This document shows, in pieces, positions 25,752 to 34,150 of a stretch of 64,000 nt of DNA. Positions within the stretch are counted from its first letter, which is position 1; each line of letters begins with the position of its first letter. The notes under the pieces were generated by a model. The model was given only the letters and a program-made list of their open reading frames with translations, was not told the DNA's origin and made no database searches. Made by a program: the position numbers and the translations under genes. This DNA comes from JAEELC01 sp963605425 (GTDB lineage: Bacteria; Bacillota_I; Bacilli_A; Acholeplasmatales; Anaeroplasmataceae). The stretch lies in NCBI GenBank assembly GCA_963605425.1, contig CAVCUQ010000002.1:33278-97277 (forward strand), in the 5' to 3' direction.

Positions 25752-26539
25752 TGGTTTTATCTACACTAAGTGACATTTCAAGTCTATTATCAAAAAGTGA
25801 ATATTTAAATTGGTTTGGCGTAGGTATCATTTCAACTATTTTATTATCAATATTAGGTACTATTCTTGGTCTAACACTTGGTGTCTTTATTGCCTTTGGT
25901 AAAAGAATTGTTGTTAATAAAAAAGATTTTATTTTAAATAAAATTTGGAAATATATTGTTAAATATTTTTGTGTTGTTTATTCAGTTGTAATGCGTGGAA
26001 CACCAATGATGGTTCAAGCTATGATTTTCCAATTCTTATGTCTTGGAATTGGAATCAACTGGTCAATGACATTTACAAGTAATCAAGTATTTAATGGTTG
26101 GTTCTTCGGTGGTTTAATCGTACTTACATTAAATACAGCAGCCTATATGGCTGAAATAGTTCAATCAGGATTAAATGGTGTTGGAACAGATCAAACTGAA
26201 GGTGCTAAGAGTCTTGGTATGACATCATTCCAAACTTTAATCCATGTTGAATTACCACAAGCATTAAGAAATGCTATTCCTACAATTGGTAATGAATGGA
26301 TTGTTAATATTAAGGATTCATCAGTATTAAATGTTGTAGGTGTTACTGAATTATTCTTTAGAACTAAAGATGTTGCTGGACAAAGTTATAAGACATTAGC
26401 AGCTTACTTTATTGTAGCAGCTATCTACTTAGTATTAACTTTATGTACTACTTTAATTTTAAGATTAATTACTAAAAAACTAGATGGAACACTTAAGTTT
26501 AGTTTATTTAAAAGAAAGAAGGCTTCAAATAATGAGTAA
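25751..26539 (+). CDS. Lysine ABC transporter, permease
   Basis: HisM/GlnP-type membrane subunit, 262 residues, about five membrane segments. The conserved N-terminal block GVGIISTILLSILGTILGL and the MRGTPMMVQAMIFQFL region mark polar amino-acid permeases. The cytoplasmic coupling loop reads EGAKSLGMTSFQTLIHVELP, an EAA-loop variant (EGA). A longer-than-usual insertion occurs around residues 45-70. The start overlaps the previous stop by one base. Confidence 0.92.
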   Translation: MVLSTLSDISSLLSKSEYLNWFGVGIISTILLSILGTILGLTLGVFIAFGKRIVVNKKDFILNKIWKYIVKYFCVVYSVVMRGTPMMVQAMIFQFLCLGIGINWSMTFTSNQVFNGWFFGGLIVLTLNTAAYMAEIVQSGLNGVGTDQTEGAKSLGMTSFQTLIHVELPQALRNAIPTIGNEWIVNIKDSSVLNVVGVTELFFRTKDVAGQSYKTLAAYFIVAAIYLVLTLCTTLILRLITKKLDGTLKFSLFKRKKASNNE

Positions 26540-27293
26540 AATAACTTTTGATAAAACAGACTTTAGTGATCCAATTCTATCTATTGAACATTTAAGTAAA
26601 CATTATGGTGATAATGGTGTACTTAAAGATGTTTCAATGACTGTAAATAGAGGAGAATGCGTTGTAATTATCGGACCATCTGGTTCTGGTAAATCTACAT
26701 TCCTTCGTACTATTAATCTTCTTGAAGAACCTACTGGCGGAGCTATTTATTTTAAGGGTATCAATACTTTAGATAAGAATGCCAGCAAAACTAGTTTAAG
26801 ACGTCATATATCTATGGTTTTCCAACATTTTGATTTATTTAATAATAAGAATGTTTTAGAAAATTGTGTAATTGGTCAAACTAAGGTTTTAAAGAGAAAA
26901 AAAGATGAAGCTGAACAAATTGCTAAAAATTATTTGTATACAGTAGGTATGTCTGATAGATTAAATTATAAGATATCAGAAATATCTGGTGGTCAAAAAC
27001 AAAGAGTTGCAATCGCAAGAAGTCTTTCTATGAGTCCTGATATTATTTTATTTGATGAACCTACTAGTGCTCTAGACCCTGAAATGGTTCAAGGTGTTCT
27101 TCAAGTAATGAATGATGTTGCAAAAAGTGGTATGACAACAATTGTTGTTACTCACGAAATGTCTTTTGCACGTGATGTAGCTGATAGAGTTATATTTATG
27201 GCTGATGGAGTTATTCAAGAAGAAGGCACTCCTGAGTACATTTTTAATGAATGCAGAAACGAAAGACTATTAAAATTCATCGGAAAATCATAA
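26532..27293 (+). CDS. Lysine ABC transporter, ATP-binding protein
   Basis: Cytoplasmic ATPase of the importer. An ATG at 26484 opens the frame inside the permease gene, but ATG 26532 (MSKITFDKTDF, 253 residues) with AAAGG upstream and an 8-base overlap with the permease is more plausible. Walker A GPSGSGKST, Q-loop MVFQHFDLF, signature ISGGQKQRVAIARSL, Walker B IILFDEPTSALDPEM and switch His in VVTHEM are all intact. Same transcript as binding protein and permease, under lysine riboswitch control. Confidence 0.95.
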   Translation: MSKITFDKTDFSDPILSIEHLSKHYGDNGVLKDVSMTVNRGECVVIIGPSGSGKSTFLRTINLLEEPTGGAIYFKGINTLDKNASKTSLRRHISMVFQHFDLFNNKNVLENCVIGQTKVLKRKKDEAEQIAKNYLYTVGMSDRLNYKISEISGGQKQRVAIARSLSMSPDIILFDEPTSALDPEMVQGVLQVMNDVAKSGMTTIVVTHEMSFARDVADRVIFMADGVIQEEGTPEYIFNECRNERLLKFIGKS

Positions 27294-27297
27294 AATA

Positions 27298-27321
27298 AAG
27301 TGGCTATTTGGCCACTTTTTT
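27298..27321 (+). terminator. Terminator after the lysine importer operon
   Basis: GTGGC (27300-27304) pairs with GCCAC (27311-27315), then six T. Confidence 0.85.
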
Positions 27322-27331
27322 ATTTATAGGG

Positions 27332-27360
27332 TGGAAATGAATTGTAAAATATGATAAAAT
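27332..27360 (+). promoter_or_regulatory. Promoter of the surface-glycan operon
   Basis: TGGAAA (27332-27337), 17-base spacer, extended -10 TG-A-TAAAAT (TAAAAT 27355-27360). Confidence 0.55.
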
Positions 27361-27420
27361 ATAAATGTTTCATTTAATAAGCAAAATAATTGTTTAAATA
27401 TTTTATTAAGGGTGGATATT

Positions 27421-28803
27421 ATGGAAAATAATGAAAATGAAGAAAAATATATCACGCTAGGTCAAATATTCCAAATGTTTGCAAGACGTATTTGGTGGCT
27501 AGTTGGTATATTTGTTGCAGGAGTTATTATTACTTTAATTGTTACTTTAACTATGGTTAAGCCAAAGTATAAATCAAGTACATCAATTTTAGTTAATCAA
27601 GAAAAGTTTACTACAAGCGGATCTAGTGATGTTTCAGGTGCTTTACGTGCTACACAAACAATTTCAGAGTGGATTGTAGATACATCAATTGTTGATGAAA
27701 CTATCAAGACATTAGTTACAAACGGAACTATTAAGGCTGAAGATTATAACGCTTCTAGTTTTAAAAAGTGCGTTTCTACTACAGTTAGTACATCTTCTCT
27801 ATTCGTATATGTAACATTTACATCTGGTAATCAAGAATTTGCTCAAGAAGCTTTAAAAACTTTAATTAACACTGGTCTTTCAAAAGCTGATGATAAAAAA
27901 GGCGAAGATTATGAGTATCCTGTTGTAGCTAATTCTTATAGTGTTGTTACAGAAGCTACTAAAGCTGAGAAAACAGGTAGCGGAAAATCTTTATATATGG
28001 TAATTGGTGCTTTAATTAGTTTAGTTGTTGGTTGTGCTGCTTGTATTATCATTGAACTTTGCAAAAACAAGTACTCAACTCCTGAAGAAGCAGCTGATGG
28101 ATTAAAGAGACCTATTTTAGGATTCCAAACTGATGATAAGGTTAACCTTAACGCTGTTGATATTAATTCTGATCAATTTGTAAATAAAACTAATTATGAA
28201 AAGTTATTAACAAACATTGATTTCTCCATTGAAGGTGAGTCAAAGAAAGTGCTAGAAATTACTTCAACTGCTCAAGAAGAAGGAAAAACTACTACTGTTA
28301 TGAATTTAGGTAAAACATTATCAAATAACAATAGAAAGTGCTTAATTATCGACTTAGACTTAAGAAAACCAAAGATTCATACTTATTTTGGACTAGAAAG
28401 AAAAGATGGTATTTCAGAATACATTACAAGTGATTCAGAAACTGTTAACATTCATCAAATTGATAACAATTTATCAGTAATTACTGCTGGAGCTAAGGTT
28501 CCTAATCCTACAGTTATTCTTCAAAGTGAAAAATTAAAAAATTTAATTGATTCTGTTAAAGATAAGTATGACTATGTTATTCTAGATACAGCTCCTGTTA
28601 TTGCTTCAAGCGATTCTAAAATTGTTACAAAACTTAGCGATGCATTAATCTATGTTGTAGCTGCTAACCAAACTAAGGCATCACTTGCAAAGAAGTGTAT
28701 TGTTGAACTTAATAATGAAAATGCTAATATTATTGGTTTAAATATTACAAAAATTAAGCGTGCTAAGAAAGACGATTATTATTATTATTACAGTGAGAAA
28801 TAG
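27421..28803 (+). CDS. Fused polysaccharide co-polymerase and tyrosine kinase (Wzc/CpsCD-like)
   Basis: Regulates length and export of a surface polysaccharide. The GTG at 27412 overlaps the ribosome binding site AAGGGTGG, so ATG 27421 is used (460 residues). A Wzz-type segment (first membrane helix about 24-46, short outer domain, second helix about 190-213) is joined to a bacterial tyrosine kinase. The kinase has Walker A TAQEEGKTTT (about 283-292), Walker A' LIIDLDLRKP, Walker B VILDTAPV and a C-terminal tyrosine cluster DDYYYYYSEK. Most Bacillota encode these as two proteins. The phosphatase gene follows directly. Confidence 0.9.
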   Translation: MENNENEEKYITLGQIFQMFARRIWWLVGIFVAGVIITLIVTLTMVKPKYKSSTSILVNQEKFTTSGSSDVSGALRATQTISEWIVDTSIVDETIKTLVTNGTIKAEDYNASSFKKCVSTTVSTSSLFVYVTFTSGNQEFAQEALKTLINTGLSKADDKKGEDYEYPVVANSYSVVTEATKAEKTGSGKSLYMVIGALISLVVGCAACIIIELCKNKYSTPEEAADGLKRPILGFQTDDKVNLNAVDINSDQFVNKTNYEKLLTNIDFSIEGESKKVLEITSTAQEEGKTTTVMNLGKTLSNNNRKCLIIDLDLRKPKIHTYFGLERKDGISEYITSDSETVNIHQIDNNLSVITAGAKVPNPTVILQSEKLKNLIDSVKDKYDYVILDTAPVIASSDSKIVTKLSDALIYVVAANQTKASLAKKCIVELNNENANIIGLNITKIKRAKKDDYYYYYSEK

Positions 28804-28806
28804 TCT

Positions 28807-29460
28807 ATGTTAGATGTTCATACTCATATTGTGCCTTCTGTAGATGATGGCGCTAGTGATTTAGAAACATCTTTAAAAATGATTGATTTACAAATTAATG
28901 GGGGAGTAGATACAATAGTGTTTACTCCTCATTCCTATTGTAGACATAAAGATATTTCTAAAGAAACTATATTAGATAGTTTTAAAAGGTTAGAAACTGT
29001 TTTAAAAGATAAATATCCTTCTCTTAAATACTATTTAGGACAAGAGATATATTATGATAAAACAACGTTTGACAAATTAGATAATAAAGAATATATATCT
29101 ATTAATAATTCAAAATACATACTTATTGAATTTGAATATTATATAACTAAAGAAGAACTTGAAGATATTATCTATACAATTCGTCTTAAAGGGTATGAGC
29201 CTATTATTGCTCACATTGAAAGATATAATATTCCTTTAAAAGATTATTATACAATTAAAAAAGATACTAATGTATTAATGCAGGTTAACACTAAATTTGT
29301 ACTTGAAAATAAACACAAAGCTAAGAAAATGATAAAGGATAGAATAATTGATTATATTGCATCTGACTGTCATTCTCTTGAAAGAAGACCTCCTAATTTA
29401 GGATTGGTAAAGAAGCTCATTGAAAAATATAATCTAAATATAAATAGATTTGAAAAATAA
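28807..29460 (+). CDS. CpsB/CapC-type PHP-domain tyrosine phosphatase
   Basis: Metal-dependent phosphatase that reverses tyrosine-kinase autophosphorylation in capsule regulation. The 217-residue protein has the PHP motif DVHTHIVPSVDDGA (His5, His7), TPHSYCRH, the metal-ligand region IIAHIERY and ASDCHSLERRPPNL near the end. Standard family pattern and length (slightly short). It starts three bases after the kinase gene. Confidence 0.92.
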   Translation: MLDVHTHIVPSVDDGASDLETSLKMIDLQINGGVDTIVFTPHSYCRHKDISKETILDSFKRLETVLKDKYPSLKYYLGQEIYYDKTTFDKLDNKEYISINNSKYILIEFEYYITKEELEDIIYTIRLKGYEPIIAHIERYNIPLKDYYTIKKDTNVLMQVNTKFVLENKHKAKKMIKDRIIDYIASDCHSLERRPPNLGLVKKLIEKYNLNINRFEK

Positions 29461-29479
29461 TTTTTGAAAGAGGAAAGTT

Positions 29480-30607
29480 ATGAAGAAAATATTACAAATA
29501 TCTAATTATTATCCTCCTCACATTGGCGGTATTGAACAAACTGCTAAAGATATCGTAAATTCTGTTAAAGATGAATATGAGATTAAAATATTATGCTTTA
29601 ATTCTGAAAAAGGTACTATAAGTGAACAAGTAAATGGCACTGAAGTAGTTAGAGTTCATATTAATAAGATGGCTGGAAGTCAGCAAATCGGATTTGATTT
29701 TAAAATAGAATTAGACTATTTAATGACTAGTTTCAAACCTGATTATGTTATCTTCAATTATCCTAATCCTTTCGAAGCTCATTACTTAAAGAAATATTTA
29801 AAGCATAAAACTTTTAAATTTATTCTTTGGTGGCATCTTGATATTACTAAACAAAAAGTGTTAGGTAAGTTATTCAATGGTCAAAATCGCTTTTTACTAA
29901 AATGTGCTGATAAAGTTATTTCAACTAGCCCTAATTATATTGAGGGAAGTAAATTTTTACAAAGTGTTAAAGATAAAACTTTAGTTATTCCTTCTTGTGT
30001 TGATGAGGCTAGAATGGAATACAGTGAAGAAAACTTAAAACAAGCAAGTGAAATTAGAAACAAGTATAATGGTAAATATATTTGTTTTGCATGCGGAAGA
30101 CACGTTGAATATAAAGGCATGGAATATTTAATCAAGTCAAGTAAGTATTTACCTAATAACTATAAAGTATTAATTGGCGGAAAAGGTCCTTTGACTGAAG
30201 AATTAAAGAAAATGGCTCTAAATGATTCAAAAATTGAATTCTTAGGAAGAATTAGTGATGAAGAATTAAAAAGCTATTTACTAGCTTCTGATGTCTTTGC
30301 TTTCCCATCAATTACAAAGAATGAGGCCTTTGGTTTAAGCTTAGCTGAGGCTCTTTATTACGGAGTTCCTTCTGTAACATTTACAATACCAGGATCAGGT
30401 GTTAACTATGTTAACTTAAATAATGTTACTGGATTAGAAGCTTCAAATAAGGATGCAGAAGAATTTGCTAAATGTATTAGACAAATTTGTGAAGATAAGG
30501 AATTAAACTTAAAACTTAAAGAAAATGCAAAAAAGAGAACAAAAGAATTATTTGGAACAAATGTGTTTAAACAAAATGTTTTAAATATGATTAAAAGTTT
30601 AGATTAA
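29480..30607 (+). CDS. Glycosyltransferase family 4
   Basis: A 375-residue GT-B glycosyltransferase. The N-terminal nucleotide-sugar fold has QISNYYPPHIGGIEQTAKDI. The C-terminal GT4 domain has CGRHVEYKGMEYLIKSSK, LGRISDEELKSYLLASDVFA and the E-x7-E motif in NEAFGLSLAEALYYGVP. Donor and acceptor are not predictable. Adjacent UDP-galactopyranose mutase suggests that galactofuranose may be involved, but GT4 enzymes use many sugars. AGAGGAAAG precedes the ATG. Confidence 0.9.
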   Translation: MKKILQISNYYPPHIGGIEQTAKDIVNSVKDEYEIKILCFNSEKGTISEQVNGTEVVRVHINKMAGSQQIGFDFKIELDYLMTSFKPDYVIFNYPNPFEAHYLKKYLKHKTFKFILWWHLDITKQKVLGKLFNGQNRFLLKCADKVISTSPNYIEGSKFLQSVKDKTLVIPSCVDEARMEYSEENLKQASEIRNKYNGKYICFACGRHVEYKGMEYLIKSSKYLPNNYKVLIGGKGPLTEELKKMALNDSKIEFLGRISDEELKSYLLASDVFAFPSITKNEAFGLSLAEALYYGVPSVTFTIPGSGVNYVNLNNVTGLEASNKDAEEFAKCIRQICEDKELNLKLKENAKKRTKELFGTNVFKQNVLNMIKSLD

Positions 30608-30628
30608 AGAGAAGGGTGAGTGAGAGAT

Positions 30629-31732
30629 ATGTATGATTATCTAATTGTAGGTGCTGGTCTTTATGGAGCTGTAATAGCTCATGAATTAAAGAGGGTTGGC
30701 CTAAATGTTTTAGTTATTGAAAAAAGAGATCATATAGGTGGAAACATTTATACTAAGAATGTTTCAGGTATCAATGTCCATGTTTACGGTCCTCATATCT
30801 TTCACACTGATGATAAAGAAATTTGGGAATACGTTTCTAAATTTGCTAAATTTAATAATTTTATAAACGCTCCTATTGCGATATATAAGGATCAAGTTTA
30901 TAACCTTCCTTTTAATATGAATACATTCTCTCGTCTTTGGTCTGATGCTTATGCCCCAGAAAAGGCTAAGGAGCATATCGAAAGAGAAAGAGAGGCTTGT
31001 CATATTGAAAAGCCTCGTAATCTAGAAGAAACTGCAATAAATCTAGTTGGCACAACCATCTATGAAAAATTAATTAAAGGATATACTGCAAAACAATGGG
31101 GAAAGTCTTGCACAGAACTCCCATCCTTCATCATTCAAAGAATACCTGTTCGTTTTAATTATAACAACAACTACTTTAATGATTATTATCAAGGTGTTCC
31201 TATTGGAGGTTATACTCAAATCATTGACAAACTTCTAGAAGGTGTAGAAGTTAAATTAAATACAAATTTCTTAGATAATAGAGAATATTTTAAATCTATA
31301 TCAAAGAATATAATTTATACAGGACCTATTGATGAATATTATAATTATGTTTATGGAAGACTAGAATTTAGATCTTTACGTTTTGAAACAAAAGAACTAG
31401 ATATCGAAAATTATCAAGGTACTGCAGTTGTTAACTATACTGATATTGATGTGCCTTATACAAGAATTATTGAACATAAACATTTTGAGCCTAGCAATAA
31501 TTCATCAAATACAATAATTTCCTATGAATATGCTTTGCAGTTTGAAAAAGGAAATGAACCTTATTATCCTATTAATAATGATAGAAATAATTACCTATAT
31601 GCTCAGTACAATGAACTTGCAACTGATGAGACAAATGTCTTCTTTGGCGGTCGTCTTGGTAATTATAAATATTATGATATGGATGATACAATTAAAGAGG
31701 CTCTTGATTTTGTTCGTAAAATAAGATTATAA
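30629..31732 (+). CDS. glf: UDP-galactopyranose mutase
   Basis: FAD enzyme that interconverts UDP-galactopyranose and UDP-galactofuranose. The GTG at 30620 opens the frame, but AAGGGTGAG supports ATG 30629 (MYDYLIVGAGLYGAV, 367 residues, the usual length). The dinucleotide motif GAGLYGAVIAHEL is followed by EKRDHIGGN and the Glf block YGPHIFHTDDKEIWEYV, then KGYTAKQWG and GGRLGNYKYYDMDD at the C-terminus. Its presence indicates that the surface glycan contains galactofuranose. Confidence 0.95.
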   Translation: MYDYLIVGAGLYGAVIAHELKRVGLNVLVIEKRDHIGGNIYTKNVSGINVHVYGPHIFHTDDKEIWEYVSKFAKFNNFINAPIAIYKDQVYNLPFNMNTFSRLWSDAYAPEKAKEHIEREREACHIEKPRNLEETAINLVGTTIYEKLIKGYTAKQWGKSCTELPSFIIQRIPVRFNYNNNYFNDYYQGVPIGGYTQIIDKLLEGVEVKLNTNFLDNREYFKSISKNIIYTGPIDEYYNYVYGRLEFRSLRFETKELDIENYQGTAVVNYTDIDVPYTRIIEHKHFEPSNNSSNTIISYEYALQFEKGNEPYYPINNDRNNYLYAQYNELATDETNVFFGGRLGNYKYYDMDDTIKEALDFVRKIRL

Positions 31733-31764
31733 TTATAGGCGCTAAGAAAAAAAGGAGCTTTATA

Positions 31765-32433
31765 ATGAGAAAGTCAGTTAAAGAGTGTCTCTCTTCAAAT
31801 TACAATATTAATATGTATAAAAAGAAACCTGTTTATGCTTTCTTAAATAGAGTTCTTGATATAATATTTTCATTAATTTCAATAATTATTTTATCACCAA
31901 CACTTTTAATTTGTGCAATATTAGTTAAATGTTCATCTAAAGGTCCTGTTTTTTATGGACATAAAAGAATAGGTAAGAATGGAAAAGAATTTAAAATTTT
32001 AAAATTTAGATCTATGCTTCAAGATGATAGACCACTTGAAGAGATATTAACTAAAGAACAACTTGAAGAATATCATCGTGATTTTAAAGTTACTAATGAT
32101 CCACGTGTCACTAAAATAGGTAATATTTTAAGAAAAACTTCACTTGATGAATTACCCCAATTATTTAATATTTTATTAGGTCAAATGTCTTTTGTTGGCT
32201 GGAGACCTATTATTCAAGAAGAATTAGATTTGTATGGTGAAAATGCTAAACTTTTAACTAAGGTAAAACCTGGATTAACAGGATTCTGGGCTTGTCATGG
32301 TAGAAGTGAGATTTCATATGAAGATAGAATAAAAATGGAATTATATGGAGTTGTTCATAGAGGACTTATTATGAATATTAGAATTATATTCCATACCTTC
32401 TTCCAAGTTCTTAAAAGAAATGGTGCTAAATAA
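31765..32433 (+). CDS. Undecaprenyl-phosphate sugar phosphotransferase (CpsE/WcaJ C-terminal type)
   Basis: Membrane phosphoglycosyl transferase that starts glycan assembly on a polyprenyl-phosphate carrier. The 222-residue protein has one hydrophobic segment (about 35-60) followed by the conserved block GPVFYGHKRIGKNGKEFKIL, KFRSM, RKTSLDELPQLFNIL, and GLTGFWACHGRSEISYEDR. The Asp-Glu pair of the family catalytic dyad is in SLDELPQ. Donor sugar not predictable. AAAGGAG precedes the ATG; it ends the operon. Confidence 0.92.
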   Translation: MRKSVKECLSSNYNINMYKKKPVYAFLNRVLDIIFSLISIIILSPTLLICAILVKCSSKGPVFYGHKRIGKNGKEFKILKFRSMLQDDRPLEEILTKEQLEEYHRDFKVTNDPRVTKIGNILRKTSLDELPQLFNILLGQMSFVGWRPIIQEELDLYGENAKLLTKVKPGLTGFWACHGRSEISYEDRIKMELYGVVHRGLIMNIRIIFHTFFQVLKRNGAK

Positions 32434-32473
32434 AAAATGCTTAAGTTGTATAAACTTGAGCATTATTTTTTTA
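32432..32473. terminator. Bidirectional terminator between convergent genes
   Basis: AATGCTTAAGTT (32436-32447) pairs with AACTTGAGCATT (32453-32464); T runs lie on both sides (32466-32472 on +, 32432-32437 read from the minus strand). Confidence 0.85.
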
Positions 32474-32981
32474 AGATATATCTTTTTAAATATATAAGAG
32501 CATTGTAATCTCTTTCGTGAATCATTTTACCTACCGTTTTTGTATTATAGGTCTTATATAATTCTATAGCTTCATCAATAGTAAACCATTCTAGGTTTGA
32601 AAATAAATCTTTCTCATAATCTAAAAGATGAGTTTCGTGTATTTTCTTGACAGTTGCATAGTAGAAATATTCTATATCTTTTCTATTGATTAGATTATAT
32701 TCAATAGAAATTTTTCCAATTTCATTAATATTATCTATCTCGCATCCAGTTTCTTCACTCATCTCTCTTTTAAGAGTTTCTATATAAGATTCACCTTCCT
32801 CAACTCCACCACCTGGTGTTTCAAAGTGATCTCTATTTCCAAAATCATCTTCACCATTAATATGAATTAAGCAGAACTTGTCACCATTAAATAGAAAACA
32901 GCGTACAGCTTCTCTTTCTTTATAATTATTATTTGTTTTTCTATAATAAATATCTTTTACAACAGGATATATTTCTCTCAT
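32463..32981 (-). CDS. Nudix hydrolase
   Basis: A 172-residue minus-strand Nudix protein with a complete Nudix box, GGGVEEGESYIETLKREMSE followed by ETG. The region before it (REAVRCFLFNGDKFCLIHIN, HFETPGGG) resembles MutT/NTP-pyrophosphatase-type members, but the substrate is unknown. AAGGTGA precedes the ATG, and a well-formed minus-strand promoter lies at 32998-33026. It is a single-gene unit opposing the glycan operon. Confidence 0.88.
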   Translation of the reverse strand: MREIYPVVKDIYYRKTNNNYKEREAVRCFLFNGDKFCLIHINGEDDFGNRDHFETPGGGVEEGESYIETLKREMSEETGCEIDNINEIGKISIEYNLINRKDIEYFYYATVKKIHETHLLDYEKDLFSNLEWFTIDEAIELYKTYNTKTVGKMIHERDYNALIYLKRYILKK

Positions 32982-32997
32982 ATAATCACCTTAAAAT

Positions 32998-33026
32998 ATT
33001 ATAATTTAAAAAGTGCTCTCATTCAA
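32998..33026 (-). promoter_or_regulatory. Promoter of the minus-strand Nudix gene
   Basis: On the minus strand: TTGAAT (33026-33021), 17-base spacer, TATAAT (33003-32998). Divergent from the queT promoter, with six bases between the two -35 boxes. Confidence 0.7.
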
Positions 33027-33032
33027 TTCTTA

Positions 33033-33061
33033 TTGACATAAATATAATCAAGTATTATAGT
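33033..33061 (+). promoter_or_regulatory. Promoter of the preQ1 riboswitch / queT
   Basis: Consensus TTGACA (33033-33038), 17-base spacer, TATAGT (33056-33061). Start near 33068, immediately before the riboswitch. Confidence 0.75.
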
Positions 33062-33069
33062 AGTTAGAG

Positions 33070-33110
33070 TAAAGAGTTCACCTTGATTAACCTCTTTAAC
33101 AAACAAGGAG
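33070..33110 (+). ncRNA. PreQ1-I riboswitch controlling queT translation
   Basis: P1: AAAGAG (33071-33076) pairs with CTCTTT (33092-33097). The A-rich strand AACAAACAAGG (33098-33108) follows. P2 pseudoknot: loop CCTTG (33081-33085) pairs with CAAGG (33104-33108), which holds part of the ribosome binding site AAGGAG. This is the compact H-type pseudoknot of preQ1 class I, so ligand binding should hide the ribosome binding site. Confidence 0.88.
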
Positions 33111-33115
33111 AAAAT

Positions 33116-34078
33116 ATGAATAATAAAAAATTAAAACTAATTGTTAAATTAGCTGTTGTTTCAGCTATCTATGTAGCTCTAACACTTGCCCTATACCCAC
33201 TTTCTTATGGAGCTATTCAATTTAGACTATCTGAATGTTTAATGATGTTAATATCTTATAATCCATTATATGGAATAAGTCTTACATTAGGATGTTTAAT
33301 ATCTAATCTTGCAAGTCCTATGGGTTTAATTGATGTCCTTTATGGTACATTAGCTACTGCAATATCAGCCATATGTATGATTAAAATAAAGAATAAATAT
33401 GTATCTAGTTTAATTCCTACTATAGTAAATGCAATTATAATTGGTTTAGAATTAAGATATTATTATGACTTACCACTAATGTTATCAGCGGCCCAGGTCG
33501 CTTTAGGTGAGTTTGTAGTTGTAACACTTGTAGGAGTGCCTCTATTTAAATCTTTAGAACAAAATAGTCATGTAAGAGAAGTACTTGATTTTAAAAATCT
33601 ATCAAGGGAATCAATAATTGATAAATTATTTTCTAAGAATATCTTATTTGCATTAGGATTTATGATTATTGGTTTAGTATTATATTTTAATTTAGGCTTA
33701 TATAATATTGCTTTAGAAGACTCAAGTTATGATATATATTCCTTATCACGTTTAACATTTAATATTGTTAATAATAGAGAGAATAAATACCTAATCATTT
33801 TATTGTTTGTACCTATTTTAAGTTTCATATCTAAACTATGCCTTAAAAATAAGGTGTCAAATATAATTAATATTGTTTTAAATGCAATTGCAATAATAAC
33901 TTTAATTATTGGACTAGTTATAATTATTCCTACATTTAAGGAAACATCAGATTTTAGATTTTATTTTTATTTTGTCTATTTTGTAATTATAATTGGATAT
34001 AATGTATATCAATTATTGAAAAAAGAAGAAATAGAAGAAGTAGAACAAGCTAGTGTTTATAGCAATATTAATAATTAA
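33116..34078 (+). CDS. queT: QueT-family queuosine-precursor transporter with extra C-terminal membrane domain
   Basis: ATG 33116 follows GGAG at 33107-33110; a TTG at 33083 in the same frame lies inside the riboswitch and is rejected. Residues about 1-165 match QueT (DUF988), with LALYPLSYGAIQFRLSECLM, SNLASPMGLIDVLYGTLATA and the VALGEFVVVTLVGVPLF helix. This is the S-component of an ECF transporter for preQ0/preQ1. Usual QueT proteins end there. This one continues for about 150 residues with about four more membrane helices (about 185-310). The riboswitch upstream supports the substrate assignment. Confidence 0.88.
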   Translation: MNNKKLKLIVKLAVVSAIYVALTLALYPLSYGAIQFRLSECLMMLISYNPLYGISLTLGCLISNLASPMGLIDVLYGTLATAISAICMIKIKNKYVSSLIPTIVNAIIIGLELRYYYDLPLMLSAAQVALGEFVVVTLVGVPLFKSLEQNSHVREVLDFKNLSRESIIDKLFSKNILFALGFMIIGLVLYFNLGLYNIALEDSSYDIYSLSRLTFNIVNNRENKYLIILLFVPILSFISKLCLKNKVSNIINIVLNAIAIITLIIGLVIIIPTFKETSDFRFYFYFVYFVIIIGYNVYQLLKKEEIEEVEQASVYSNINN

Positions 34079-34084
34079 TTACTT

Positions 34085-34124
34085 ATAAGTTTTGTATTTT
34101 TATATACGAAACTTATATTTTTTT
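34085..34124 (+). terminator. Terminator after queT
   Basis: A 13-base stem: 34085-34097 pairs with 34104-34116 (one G-T pair), followed by seven T. Confidence 0.85.
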
Positions 34125-34125
34125 G

Positions 34126-34131
34126 TATAAT
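34126..34131 (+). promoter_or_regulatory. -10 box of the DUF308-like gene
   Basis: TATAAT directly after the queT terminator T run; -35 would fall in the terminator stem and is not recognisable. Confidence 0.4.
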
Positions 34132-34150
34132 ACTTACGTGTGAGGTTTCT

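Noticed and set aside
33083..33115. TTG start of queT inside the preQ1 riboswitch
   Set aside because: It lies in the pseudoknot loop; GGAG at 33107-33110 serves ATG 33116.
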